Shown here: positions 1 through 13,200 of the stretch, piece after piece | How positions within the stretch are numbered: position 1 is the first letter of the stretch | How the letters are laid out: the number at the start of each line of letters is the position of its first letter | Source: Haemonchus contortus | Taxonomy: Eukaryota > Nematoda > Chromadorea > Rhabditida > Trichostrongylidae | Assembly: GCA_000469685.2 (NCBI GenBank) | Contig: LS997562.1 | Span: 44,830,869-44,894,868 of the forward strand | Direction: 5' to 3' | DNA length: 64,000 nucleotides | The notes under the pieces: model-generated | Told to the model about the DNA's origin: nothing | Database searches by the model: none | Seen by the model: the letters and a program-made list of their open reading frames with translations, nothing else | Position numbers and translations under genes: made by a program

Positions 1-284
1 CCAATCTCTTCGAATCGCTTAATGACGCGATGTACTTGCTCTCAATGGAGTTTGAGCATCTTGGAAATCTCGGAAACTGATGACCCGCGTTTGTACATCG
101 CGACTACTGCTGAACGATCGCCGAGCGAAACCATTTTTACAAACAAATAGCAAAGAAGACTGCCCACATTAGGTTCAAAAAAATGCGGGAAAATCAAATA
201 ACCACATAATATAGCGAAAGAAGAAAACGAGAAGCCCAGAAATCGATTTTTTATTGCCCGTCACACTTCATGTGGGTCACCCTG
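1..284 (-). mobile_element. 3' end of a Tc1/mariner-type element (broken)
   Basis: The element runs off the left edge. Its terminal repeat lies at 261-284 and begins, read on the minus strand, CAGGGTGACCCACATGAAG; a TA at 285-286 fits the TA target duplication of this superfamily. On the minus strand an ATG at 134-132 opens a transposase N-terminus that reads like the first helix-turn-helix (MVSLGDRSAVVAMYKRG, then SVSEISKMLKLH). A TGA at 44-42 breaks this frame, so this copy is a pseudogene. It lies immediately upstream of, or in an intron of, the gene starting at 316. Confidence 0.75.
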
Positions 285-315
285 TAGTTTTAGCATTACT
301 TTTTTCGTGTAACAG

Positions 316-3300
316 CGAAATATTTAGTGAGGCATGGCATGAAAGTTTCAAGCTCAGCCCTGATAATGCTGAGTGTGGCAAGATCGTAAATGAGATCTCC
401 TTGATGGAACCCATCAGTGATGGTCGACCGAGTGTGGTAAGCGGTACAGACCCATCCTTATAAAGTGAGAGATATCACAGTTTCAGGACTTCAACCGTAG
501 CGAACTATGCGACAGTTTGTCCACATCCATAATGCGATTCATGACAGAAACAGATTCACCACGACGTCCATCCTTGTCGAGTGTAGTTGGACGCTACCAA
601 TTGAGCGATTCCCTGTTGGAGGATTCCATTTCTTCAGTGTCAATGTCGCCACGTACTATGCAAGAGTAAGTATCTTGCTCGAACGAAATCATTTTATTTT
701 TTGTGCTTATGACTTATTCAAGCCGGTTTGCTACGAAAATGCCTGCTACGCTATCACCTCGATCTAAAGTGTTGCTAGAAGAAAGTTTAAACAGTTCATT
801 GGTGAGTGCGATTATGTACTGTTGGTTCTTAACAGTATTTTCTTTTAAAATAGAGTCCTGAATAGTTTTGTTCGAGACATTAGCTACTCCACACACGGAT
901 TGTGGGCTCTAAAATCAGAAATTAGATGTGCTATTGACATGTAGAGGAAGTTTCATTCATGTAGTGATTATTGTCAAACGGTACCGTTTCAGGTGGAAAC
1001 AATCGTGAGTTCAGAAGCAGTGATGGCAGTCACAGATGAAAAACTGCGTGAAATCGACGAGCAAGTAGGTAAGTACCTCAGAACTCTATTGCTTACTGTT
1101 TCTCCTTTAATGTTTAGTGCTTCGTGCTGTCCAATTTACTTGCAAAGTTCGGAAGGTGTATGCCCCTTATGAACTATTGTGAACATGCGGGCCACTTGAG
1201 CTATATATCTAAATCGATTGTAAATGGTTTCTTTAGATAGCCTTTATTTGGTTTCCTTACAGCTCTTATATCCTACTACAACTCGGATGAGCCGCGGACG
1301 CCGGGTTCTCCTCTTTCTCGTATTTAAGTTGACCTGCATTTTTCCACGTTTGAAAGCTTTGGTTCGAAAAAAAAGAAAGACAGTAGTTACTCACTTCCAC
1401 CGAAACACATACACTGACACAGTTCGTGCGCGTCCTCGCCACCGAGAGCGAAGCCCTGCTTAAGTTCTGTGTGATTAAATAATATGGCTCATTCCAACTC
1501 GACTGCTTGTTTTTACTCAGATTACGCCGATTTCACACATTCTCCCCCCCCCCCCCATACTCATACACAACCCCTGCCCCCCCCCCCTATCCCTCTTCTA
1601 GGGTAAGATCCAGTTCAGTCTTTTTCAGACACTCTACTGTAGCCGCCTGTAGGTGTAATCCGGTTCAACTACCTACCATAAGCTTTTCCACACTACCGCC
1701 TGTAACCCTACCATATTTGAACACCCCAGGTTTTCTTCACAGCTTTGCTCACTTCAGTCATTAAGCATTCACGTAAGGCAGATTAACGCTGTGAGAGCCT
1801 CGGCTGAAGCACCGATTATAACGATCTGTGGTGGAATTGACCTATTTTAAAGTTGTGACGTTGTCATTAATGACAACCGGTTTTTGAGAGAAAAATTGGA
1901 AGCAGTAATGGTAGGCGTCAGTAAGACATTTTAACCTTGACAAGCCAGGCGTGAGCTGTTCGATCCGAACGGTAGTCTATGATGTGAAATTGCTTCTGTC
2001 GTCCTCCTCCACTTCTTACCTCTCCCTTACTACGTTTTAGTTACCTATTTTGGTTACTTATTAAAAGTAGTGAAACAGGTGTTAAGAGCAACTGTATCAT
2101 ATTGTTATATTACGCCGATATCCGCATATCATCGTGCTTTATGGTCGATGGTGAGGTTTTTCCCAAGGAAGTGACAGCACCTATCTGGGTTCACAGTTAA
2201 GATGACACCTGCCTTTTATATAGATTGATAGTTACAGCGTCACTGAAATCGCCATCAGTCGAGAAAGTTGGGATCGCTTCAGCGACGGATCTTAACTCAT
2301 CACTAAATGACACATTTGAAGATCTTTTATCAGTGGAAAAGGTGAGCCCTGTAAGACTTTCAATTTTAAGCAAAATGTGATATCTGACTTCTACTCTTGC
2401 TTTTACAGCCCTACTCCCTGTTCGACAAGCTTGGCTCGAATCAGGTCCCTGTAGATCTTCCCTTAAAACACGGTCGGTTGTTAATCAGAGTCGTTGTCGT
2501 GGTTGATTTCATGGCACGAGCGTTAACACTACTTCTTAAAATTTTTCAGCTCATTTAGTCACTCTGTCATAGGTGCTATCACTGTCACCAGTTCATTTTT
2601 ACTTTGTTACTGAAATCTCTTTCTCTTTATTTTATGGTTTTCAGTCGCGGACACTCCTCGAAAGCTCCCACCTCAAGGAATTTCTCCAGCGACGCCTGAG
2701 GCGATTGAACGACAGCACCATGCGGAGCTCACGAACAAGTTGGACTCTCCGGAGTGGATGGAGAAAATGGTACGTCAATTCTTCCATCTTCATAGAAAAG
2801 AATAAAACGTTCTTTGAAATTCCAGTGTCGCTTGTACTCAAAGGTTGTGTGGAACTTCCTGACGTCGGAAGGATTCGTGCGTCCAATTTATGACCACCTT
2901 GTGTCTGCTCCAACATGTAGCGATGATGAGCTTGTTGAGACTGAAGATGAACGAGACCTTTTGGATAACAAAAAGTGAGTCGCTTTCCAGATCTCCATAT
3001 GTTGGATTTGTGAACGCAAATGGTAATGGTGCTCGTGATAAAGTCCGAATGTTAGCATTCTAAAAAATTTTCAACGTAAAAAAAAATTGCCAAGCTGACT
3101 CGGAAACAGAACTATCAAAACAACATCTTTAGGGATTAAGGAAGCCGAAATACTTTGAGGACATATCATCATTTACTATACTTTACGTTTATATTTTCAC
3201 TAATCCTTTCATATTTACTCTTCTTGTGAACTGATGATCGTTGCTGCTAGATGTTAGTGAGATAAATTGGTTTAGAACTTTAATCTGGGCAGCTGTAACT

Positions 3301-5814
3301 GAATTAGCAGCGATGCTCTGGCCTGAGCATCCTGAAAGAGGCGATGTTGTTAGTTCCAAATGGCTGCCCATACCATCAGACGAGGAGCAGTTCTCCGAAA
3401 TGGCCGTTCAGTATATCAATGATCAGTTTGGTGGTTAGTTTATTTTAGATTTCTATTGAATTCGCTTTTATACATTTATTATTGAAATACCCTAAAATAC
3501 ATAAGTAGTGCGTTGTGGAAGGCGTTCGAATTGGAACCTCAGGGTGCCTCACAATTTTGTTTTATGATTGGATTCATGATAGTAAATGTCATTCCTTGAA
3601 GCAACACAGCTGTTTTTGTCTTCTTTTTTTTACTTGCTTGTTTATTGTTGTTATTTTTTATTGTTTATTGTTTTTTTGTTTTGTGATAATATCTATTTAG
3701 TCGAAAATAGTATCATTACCCTAGCAATATAGAGGCATCAATTTTGAATGAAGGCCCATATTTTCCTAGAGCTTCCACCATCCCATCGCTACAAACGTCA
3801 ATTTCGCCCATCAGTGCCATCACCTGCTGACGACGCCATCGACGAGTCGGTAGCACGACTTTTCTACGGACGTGGTATCAATAACTTTGTGAGTTTATAA
3901 CTATTCCGGAAAACCGAACAGTTTGTATGTTGCATATTTTGGCCTCAGTTAGTGAGGTAAAACTGAGAGTTCTTACTTGTATACCGGAATTTTCGCCTCA
4001 GAACATATTTGCTCTTATTAATAAGCTCACAATTTGAAAAATTGCCTTCATTAGTTGCAAACTGTGCTGTATGGGTTCTATGGATGCATAGATACTCCGA
4101 ATCTTTCAATTCAATGGCATGTAATCACATAGCTTGTTCTTAACACAATTCATGTCGAAAAATTGTTGAAACTCGCGCCTAATGTTAAGAAACAAAAGGC
4201 TTGACATGAAAAATATTATTCGCACTTTCACTGGTTCACCAAATATAAACAAAAGAACGTCAATATCAAAGCAGCGCTGTTAGGGCAGTAGTGAATAGGT
4301 CTACGAATAAAACAACAATGAAAATGTCTATCAGCGTCTGTAAACCACATAGTTGTAGCTTCTGATGAAAAATAGTCTATTTCTTTGTCTATGGGTAGTT
4401 TCAAAGAATAATTTTGAGCAAACGGAGCCACTAGCAGTGGTATCTCTGTCAAACCTCTCCTCAGTTTTAGTAGCCTATCTAAGCTTATTCAAAGATCATT
4501 CCGTCATTGGAATTTTTTCAAAACTATCTCTTGAGCAGATTCATTCAGGACTATTTCAATTAATCTATAATAATTAATCAGTAATTTCGTTCCATTAAGC
4601 TTATTCTTAAACCTCCGTGAATTTTTTTCGAGTAGGTGTAAAGGAATGGAACGCTTGTCGAAGCAACGAATTGATTTCATTTACAGGATCAGCCATCGGA
4701 TTAATCAGTAAAAGAGCAAGGTAATGGAAGATACCTGCCAGAATCTTTTTGATAATAAACCTTTCGCTTTCTTGGTGAAACATGCCTAGAGTAATGTAAT
4801 GAATGTTACAACATAGGTTGCAGTATGGTTTGGTCTTCTTTAAAATATTAGGCCGTCCGAGCGGGTCTGAGAAGAGACAATGATTAAGTGGATACACCAC
4901 CCGAATGTTGGAGGTGACCATTCTTACGAGCTTCCATTCACAGTTTTTCTCTTTCTCTGTTTCTTGCTCCCAGTGATTCGAATTACCGGGTGAAAATTCT
5001 CTCAAGATATCCTCCACATACTATCTTCGGGATCTAGAAGAGCAGTTTTCATTAGAGACTTGCCTAGATCTTATCGCTGTTTAAGGAATCGTCACTTAAG
5101 CACACCCATGTGTTGTGATCGTGAGGATGACGAATTCTTCGAAAAATATTCAACTTTTGATCTTGAGACTGAATATTTATCTGACCGCTGTCGTTCCACA
5201 CGCACATGCTCGGCTTTTGTTGTAGTGACTTATGGTGATAATTGCTACAAAGTTGTCCGAATGTTTTGGTTTTTCTGGTGTGTGCGATTCAAGTGCATCG
5301 TTGGAAGCTGTGAGTTATTCGATTGAGCTAACGGGTCGAGGACCCAGTTATGACTACTGTAAAAATACCAGCTCCCCAGCTAGTCGCTTTTTATGTGGGT
5401 GTTGACTGGTAATTTCGATTTTTTGTCGCGATTATGAATTCATTGAAAAGTTGATGGCCAGAAGAGCTTTTGAAATTTTCTGTTGTTTTGCTTCCATTCA
5501 TTTGTAACTTTCTATTCATTCGTTGTCAGGCACGCGGAGTGGATTCCGAGTACCGTTCGATGTGCGGAGAGCTGATCAATCTAGTCGGTGATCGATTTGT
5601 TTCGAAAGAAATACAACAGATGCATCATCGTTTGGATGGCGACGTCAACGAGTCACTTCTAACGTCGTCAACATCTTCGATAGGCAGGTTAAGTGGTGAC
5701 TTCGGTCGTCCCTCTTTGGCTCGACTTTCGATTGGCAGCAACTCGTCTATAGGACGACGTTCATCGGCAAACGCCGTCATTGTTAAGTCGCTTGGCGTTG
5801 TGCATGAAGAATAA
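316..5814 (+). CDS. Unidentified serine-rich multi-exon protein, 3' part
   Basis: I do not recognise this gene. Twelve exons join in phase: 316-436, 487-665, 723-801, 993-1068, 1263-1319, 2238-2341, 2409-2472, 2645-2769, 2826-2974, 3258-3433, 3770-3888 and 5530-5814, giving about 510 residues to the stop at 5812-5814. The first coding exon lies left of the window or was displaced by the Tc1-like insertion. The N-terminal half is Ser/Pro-rich and probably disordered (TDSPRRPSLSSVV, SDEPRTPGSPLS). The middle is more ordered, with Trp and hydrophobic blocks (LYSKVVWNFLTSEGFVRPIY; INWFRTLIWAAVTELAAMLW). A helix-like stretch (GELINLVGDRFVSKEIQQM) is followed by a Ser-rich tail. No signal peptide or convincing membrane span is seen. 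Introns at 1320-2237 and 3889-5529 exceed 900 bp and show nothing I can name. The donor after 2472 (GTCGGT) is the weakest junction. A likely poly(A) signal AATAAA is near 6096. Confidence 0.75.
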
Positions 5815-8802
5815 GGACAGATGCTCCTCGTAGGATCTCTCACTTTGTATACTCACTCACACTGTATACTCACAATCTCACTTGACGGGATACCAGTTTT
5901 TGGTCACATTGCGTTCAACATAGGGTGTCAACTGCCGGTTGTTTACTTTCATTCGATATTTTCATGTGTATGTTTTACTCCATATTAAAGCTTTTTTATC
6001 ACCTTACTGAATACAATAACTTGCTAATCATTTTTACAATTTTCTAATCAGAAAATTTTTGCCAGTGCTGCGATCGTTTCACATTTTATCTATTCCAATA
6101 AATTTTTCTCCTTTTTCCTTCTAGAAGTTTGCTTTTGCTGCGTACGATCACTTAAATGCTTGAGTAGTTATATTCATTGGATGATTGGTTCACCGGTTTT
6201 TAAAGATTTCAATGTGATTCTGACTTAATTTTTCGAAAACTCACTTGATAGCTCTTTCTTAATTTTGAACGGTCGTTGTGTTTAATGCATGAAACGGAAT
6301 TTCCAGTATGAGTATGAGTAGTTCGAAAGCGCCGCTTCTGTACGATGATCCATTTCTCCAATCTATTTTGGGTAGACAAGTCTTTTAGCTCTTGAAAATA
6401 GAAAAACCGAAAACCGATGCAATTCCAGATATTCCAGTCTTTTGTCAATGAAGTTTATTATTCGTATCTTTTTCGGAAACACACTGGTCGGTCTATTAGA
6501 GAAGCTATGCCTTCTTGAGAGAGGCATAGCAAGTGCAATGGTAATATGACTTTCTATTCGGGAAGCAGGATCTTATTGCTAAGGAGATCGCGCGAAAAAA
6601 TTTGCCGCTGGACTAATAGCAAATCGCGGTCATCAATCCCAATAGGGCGAGATGCATGACGAGTCTTTTTAATCTGAATGATTGCTTCATTCGATCCATC
6701 CAACTTCATTCTAATCGGCAATCACTTGCAGATTCCTGATGGTTAGATCTGAATACTTAGGGGTTTTTCCTGTTCTCAATGCCAGCAGTTTTGATGGGTA
6801 ATATCCACGGTGCTCTCCTTGTTAATGATAATTATCATTAAAAATAACAGGGACAAAAAGCATCTTCTGATTTTATTGCACACAGCTCGGCTCGATCCTA
6901 ATTGGATATTATCCGGACGAGTAGTCCTCCAGTTGCTCGCTCGCTCACGCCAATGGACTATGAAAGCGGCCACTGCTACACTTTTTTTCAAAACCCTTTT
7001 CATGTTATTATTACACCCCACAGACTGCACCTTTGGCGGTTTTTGTATTACTACTTTTTTTATTTTATTGGATCAAGCGGTTAGAGAAGATAATTGACAT
7101 TTGCTTTCTTCTTTTTCAACCCATTATCTTTCTGAGAGACCAATACATCATTTGTACGTCGTGGTAATGTTATTTTTCAGTGTGTTTCTTTATTCGGTTA
7201 TGAGATCCTACTATTTTAGTATAACTAACCAGCTTCGATCCCAAACTTCATTCTGAGATATACCTTCAAGCATTTCTTACTCCAATTAGTCGGTGCTATA
7301 AAAAAACGTGAAGCTGCCGCAAGGGGATCGATCGCACTTGGCGTACGAGGGCTGTTTTTTAGGCTCTGCCCCACCTTTCCTTGAATGAATCTATTTTTCT
7401 GTTTTGCGATTGTGTTGAGCCTTTCACAGCAAATGTCGCACGCGTTCAATTTCACTGAAATTCTGAATTACCAGTGATCTTACGTGAATAGGTCACTGGG
7501 CAAAAAACCATGTTCACATGACTTTCGTGTTAGGCGGAGGCTGGGCAGGGATGGGTGAATCCGGTTTGATCGGTGGCTATGGAGAGGAAGCTTAGTGAAC
7601 TGGATCCTCCCCATGGCCGCGCATCTGATCAGTTGGCCTGTTTATGGTTACGCTCATGATGTGAGTCATTACACCTTCGCTTTCGTTACCACGTTTTCCC
7701 ATTTCTCATCTTCTTCTCCCATTTCTTCATCTTGGTATACATTTGAGTGTGCAGTTTCATCCCCTCCCCCTACTTCTTTTTTTACTAAAATTTTCTCATT
7801 TCCAGTTTTTCATGCTAACTATGTTTAACCCGATCTTTTAAAACGTAAGTGTTTCCCCTCACTAATCTACTTTCCCCTGCCGTTTTTACGAGTTTGCCTT
7901 TTTTGAGGGGTTAAGCCGTGCATATTCATGTACCTGTCATTGATTTCGCAGGCAGGGCAAGAATGTTCGGTTCGTTTTTCTTCACTCCTTTCCATTTCTT
8001 TCTTCTTCAAAAAGGTCTTGAGTTGTGCATCATGGTTTCAGAGCTAATACGTGATTTTAATCTGTAATAGTATGAGTACACTTACATTCAATCCCTGTAC
8101 TGCTGCAAGTGATAGGTAGATATGTAGCTGAGAAATAAGTCACGTTCATAGTCTCACATTTGCTCTCAGCTAGCATTCAGACCTCGCAGCTACAGTGTAG
8201 GAATGGTCCAATTGATTGGGTTTATAGATATTGGGTTTACTAGAAGCTTGACCAGCTGATTTTTAAGTAACTCGTTTCGTTTCGATGCTGCCCGATCTTC
8301 ATTGTCCTTCAAGGTGCCCTTGAAAACAACTGATCAGCTCGGCGGCATTTCTGATTAGTAAAATCCATGGTACCTCCCATCTGTTCGGTTCCCTCACAGG
8401 CCTAAAAACTGGATGCTGGGAAGTTAGCTATAGACTGTAAAACATGGTAGGATGACAAATAGAGGCAACGATACAGTTATAAATCTAAAATGCTTTTTAA
8501 ATTGTATCTGTAGGCTCCTGTACCTCCCTATATTGCCTACTCCTACATTTCCCTGGCTGTAAGAGCGTAGAACATCTCGACATCGCGACATCTTCGAGCC
8601 TCGGATAATTAGACGGCTGTCATATCAGATTAAGCTGACGTCACCTCATTTCGGAGCCTCTGGAAACACATCGACGGCACCATCTGGGTGCGAAACACTA
8701 GGGAGGAGTTATTACACTCAGGAATCTTTTTTTGTTCGCTTTATGCCCTTTCCGTTTCGTTAAAGAAGTCAGTAACCAATTCTTACCTTCATTGAGCAGC
8801 CG
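5815..8802. other. Intergenic, no gene recognised
   Basis: AT-rich sequence. An AATAAA near 6096 probably ends the upstream gene. Short ORFs on both strands overlap each other and lack splice signals in register. A 26-codon frame starting ATG at 7580 (MERKLSELDPPHGRASDQ) could be a short exon, but nothing continues it. I see no RNA gene or repeat I can name. Confidence 0.4.
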
Positions 8803-9178
8803 CTAGTAAAGCACTGCATGTATACGGGGCTCGCCATTAGAGAAATCGAAAGATCGAAGATGTTTATCGATTTCTTCAATTTCCTTAATATTTTTGTCTA
8901 TTTCATAGATATATTTACTTACTATTTTGTCTATAAGGCAATACCTTGGTCGCAACATAATATAGGGGAAATGTAAAGTCATATGGTTAGAATGACAATG
9001 TGGACACTCTTTCACCAGAACCTTCCGAACCTGCCCAATTTGAGTGTACTTCAAGAAGACTTTTGACAATGAGGCGTGAAACGTTACGTGAAAAACCTTC
9101 AATAGAAGTGGTAGGCGAACACTGAGCGGATAGGTCTCTCCACAGTTTTTCAGCAAAATCGTAAGGTCTTCGATACAA
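8803..9178 (-). pseudogene. Possible decayed coding segment, unidentified
   Basis: Two overlapping minus-strand frames of 117 and 63 codons cover this segment. The 117-codon frame includes a CPHC pair (KECPHCHSN) and a charged helix (EIDKNIKEIEEIDKHL). Neither has a clear start, donor or acceptor in phase, so one frameshifted relic is as likely as chance. No family is recognised. Confidence 0.2.
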
Positions 9179-10071
9179 TTCCGCAGTAATTGTCCAAATA
9201 AATTGTCACCAGATAATTCCTCAATCTGCTCACAACCTAACTAGAGACATGAAATAGAAAAAGTCGTACTATCAGTACTCTTTGACTCCTGCGCCATTGC
9301 TTTTCAATGACACCGTGCTTTCTACTCCCCTTCATTTTCCCGTTCAGATGGGTACTTGATACTGTACTGCACATGAACGCTTACATAGGTGCTGGAGAGG
9401 CCCGTGTGTGCTTCTTTACACTTAAAAAAGGCGCTAGCACTTTGTTGACTCAGAGACGATACTGACGTTCCCCCGAGTGGTTTGTTGGTCAAGATGACTT
9501 TTTGCTAATGCTTCTTCGGATATCGGTATGAGAGACTATAAGCATTCGTGGAATTTAGAGATTTCAACTTCCCAATTAGTATGAGGGTTGAAATGGGACG
9601 GGGCAGCTGGTCAAGGGAACCAATCCCGTTATCGCACCTTTGCTTTACACGTTTCCGATGTCAGCTTAGATGTACTAGCCTTGTCTGGAAATATGAAAGC
9701 TTCCACTTGTGCAATGATCGGCTCCCAGATTCACTCAATCATTTGAAAGGACATCTGGATGCATGGCACATTCCTTGAGAAGCCAGATCAACACGACAGA
9801 AGTAAAGGAGTTCAAATGACTGTTGGCGACTGGATAGAAATAGAAGCTTTTGACTGAATCGTAGGCGAGCATGCTTATACGCGGGGGTCAGCATCAGAGG
9901 ACATTCAATGGCATTTAAGGGTGGTATTAATGTGAGGTCGGTTTGTTCAAGATCTCCAGTATGAGATAAATTCCATAGGAGAGGTTTGGAATAGAGAACC
10001 TCAAAGATTTCAATTAGTGCTTTCAAAACGGCTGGCTGTTACAATCAAGTACTACAAGCTGGATTAAGATT

Positions 10072-10244
10072 ACCTGGTTTTTATTGGCAACTCGGCCCCC
10101 TACGTAATCAAGAAGTTGGTCAAAATCGATCATCCAAGGTTCGAGAGTGACGTGGGCGGTGTCTTTAGCTCCTCGATTCTCTTCTTTTGGCAATTCATGT
10201 CGACTTGGGTCGACCTCTAGTTTGGTAGGTTTTAGCGAGGACAT
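10072..10244 (-). CDS. Candidate first exon of an unidentified gene
   Basis: Read on the minus strand from the ATG at 10244, this segment gives about 57 codons ending at a good donor (AACCAG followed by GTAATC). The peptide has balanced composition and ends DFDQLLDYVGGRVANKNQ, loosely like the N-terminal signature of SLC22-type transporters. No transmembrane exon continues it downstream within the sequence I could read. There is no pyrimidine-rich acceptor directly before the ATG. It may equally be noise. Confidence 0.25.
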
Positions 10245-10247
10245 CAC

Positions 10248-13200
10248 TCGAGGTGATGTTTACCTTTTTTACTGAAGTAATTCCCTTAGATGGTTTACCA
10301 TCTTAATTCAGACTTCGTACCCGTCACTGAAGAAATTTCTACAATTTTGGCGAAATTCTGGATTCACGTGGTTCAGGTGGGTGAGGGGATGAGTGGGTAT
10401 GTGTGGGTGTGTTTGTGCGTGTATATGGCTGTGCATGTGAGCATGTGTGGGCACCCTTCCCCTTCTCCTGAATTCCAGCAATTTCCTATCGGAATGTTGC
10501 ACGACCCATCATTAAACTGCCCACTGAACCTTGTCTGAGTACCAGAAAAGGTTTCCCTTGGTGTCTGTCGGTAGCGAGATCTGAGGCTGCGCTCAAGGTC
10601 GCCGTTATGAGTCATTTCACCCTTGTCTTACCGGCAGGAGAAGTAGTTTCAACGATTCTCTACATAACCTTTATTTCATCTTGAACAAGTAGGATTTCAT
10701 ACGGTTTTGATCGTGAACCTGATCGGTCTCAAGGTCGTCGTTATTCGATCGATACATCCCCATAAGTGGGTGGGCTACGTCGTCATCCACATTTCCCCTC
10801 CTCTCCCCCACACTGCCCGGTGAGCGCGGCTAACCCATTGATTGATCGGTTCCTTGTTCTCTTTACAAAATGAGTGGTATTTTTTAACTGGTATTTCCAC
10901 TTTCCCGGTAAATCGGGTTTCCAAGCATTCATAAGAAAGCTGAAAATTACGCTCTTCATTTTGGAGCCTTTTTTATGCGAAGCGAATGTTTGCAGTGAAA
11001 TTCGTTACGTTTTTGTCGATGATCAATACTTTTTCCGATATCACGCCCTATGTTTTTATTACCACTGAACAACTCCTCCTCTTCATCTTCCTCACTTGCC
11101 TTCGTTTTTCGTTTTGTCGGCCGACCCGAGGTAAGTCACTGAGCTTTTCCAAGCAATGTCGTCATTCATTGCACAAACATCTTTGATGCCGTTCGCCGTT
11201 TATTTTTGAGCACATGGAGGGGCAAAAGGCTTGGGCTGCCCTTTTGCTCTTCATGTGGTCTTATTTTACAGCAGGTTACAACAGAGAAGAGCAAAATTGG
11301 TTTTCTTGACATCCAAACATTTTCATGAAAACATGTGAAAGATGGCGTCAAATGTTCTCCGAAGGTGTTTTCCTACGATTTTCTTGGCAAAAATCCACAG
11401 GATGCATCACATCCATGGCAGCACAGTTTACATGGAATTTCTCCAGCACCGATTGGAAAAAGACCAAGTCAGGATGATAGTTTAACATCATACTACGGAA
11501 CGGCCTGCTTTTATCGACTATCCCGAGCACCTTCAGACTATGTAATTCTCCAATACCCACTCCGTTTTCGATGATACTTAAAACACTTCAATCGATCACG
11601 CTCTGTAAATACCTGACGTCGATTTTCTTTTATTTTCGGCCGAGGGCCCACCGAGCCAGGTGTTCTGTTGGTTTCGGAGTTGTTGGGCCATTTCCACGCT
11701 TTTCGACCGAGAAAACAGTTCCCAGATGATCTCGTACAAATCTTAATACCCTTGCATTTCTCCACGCATGCTTCCATGTTCTTCTCCGACGAAAATGTTC
11801 CTTTTTGTAGTTGATGAAAAGTGAGACGTCTCTTAGAAGAGTTTCACGCTTCACGATGCGGTGCGTTGGTCCTATAGTACACTGGACGAGAAAGTTCAAC
11901 CCTTTGATCATCGCATACAAGAGACGCTCGGAGGTATAGCAGTAGAAGACCTTCAAGCTCAGTGATTGTGGTTTTCGGCAGCCAAGGTTGTCAGAAAGGG
12001 CAAACTCCTGAGCAACAGGCGTTTTCGAAGGGAACTGCTACCTAAGTTATCGAGACTATTACTTACGGTAATCACTTCGAGCCGGCTAATCTGTGATGGC
12101 TCGAAAGTAGCTCACTGGGAAGCCCATGACTGATTATTTCAGACAAAAGACAACTACAGTAGTCCTTGTGACGTAATTCGATGCTCAAGGGAAAGATAAT
12201 AGCTCATAAGAAACATCGTTAAAATACAGAGTCTGAGGCTTTGATTAATTACTTTCAGTCGTCAGCGGCAAACTTCTTTTTATTAGGAAAACCGGTTGAA
12301 ATGTAGTTTCAATTGCAAATCGCTTAATCTTCTCAGGATCTGCTCATCCTGTTATTTTAAACTGCTGCCCTAGGCGTGCATTTGCGTCTCCTTACAGAGC
12401 CTAGCTGTTCGCGTCCCATTATTACACATATGAATCTTGTTAATGTCGATGTTACTACTGTGAATTTATTATTATTACTCATTACCTATTATTATAGTTT
12501 TTGTAATTGTTAAGGTGAATTTCTTCTTGATTCTGTTGCTCTCCTCATCCTTGGAAAGAACATTACTAGAAGAAAATCAGTTCATAAGGCTTCCGAGGCG
12601 AGCAAATGAAACCACAAAAAGGAACCAGATTATTTTTGGGCGCATTTTAGCTTACGAATTTTATATTGGCTCACGAATTTTGTACCAGTAATCTATACGC
12701 TCCTAATCTTCTTAGCGGTCTGGGTTAGATACTCGAACGACTGGGAGCTGTGCAAAACGAAGTGCATTCCACAAGGAGGAAAATCTTTCATCAAACCAGA
12801 CGATCGATGCCTGCATACCTACGTGTGAGCATCTATTTGCTCTTGCTGACGGATTTGCCTTTAAAAACTTGTCTCTGCAGGGTGCTCTGGAGAATACGAT
12901 GAACTTAGGAAGAAAACTCTTCTGTTAATGTTCCAAATCAACACAGAAGGTTGAGACAAGAAGCGCTGAGCAGATTATCGGCCTCAAGCTATGATTGACG
13001 GCTTGATAGAGAACCTTTCCAGTATCACAGAGCTGCCAATGTTAATTTTGCATCTAGAGATTGGGCAGCTACCTTTTTTTTGCTCAGGATGGTCCGGAGG
13101 CTGGGCGAGCGAGTAGGCGTAGAGATGAGCCTGAGTGGGTGGGACACTTGCTCCTCTACATGATAGGACGAGAGCTCTAGTTAGGGCGGAGCTCTTCAGG

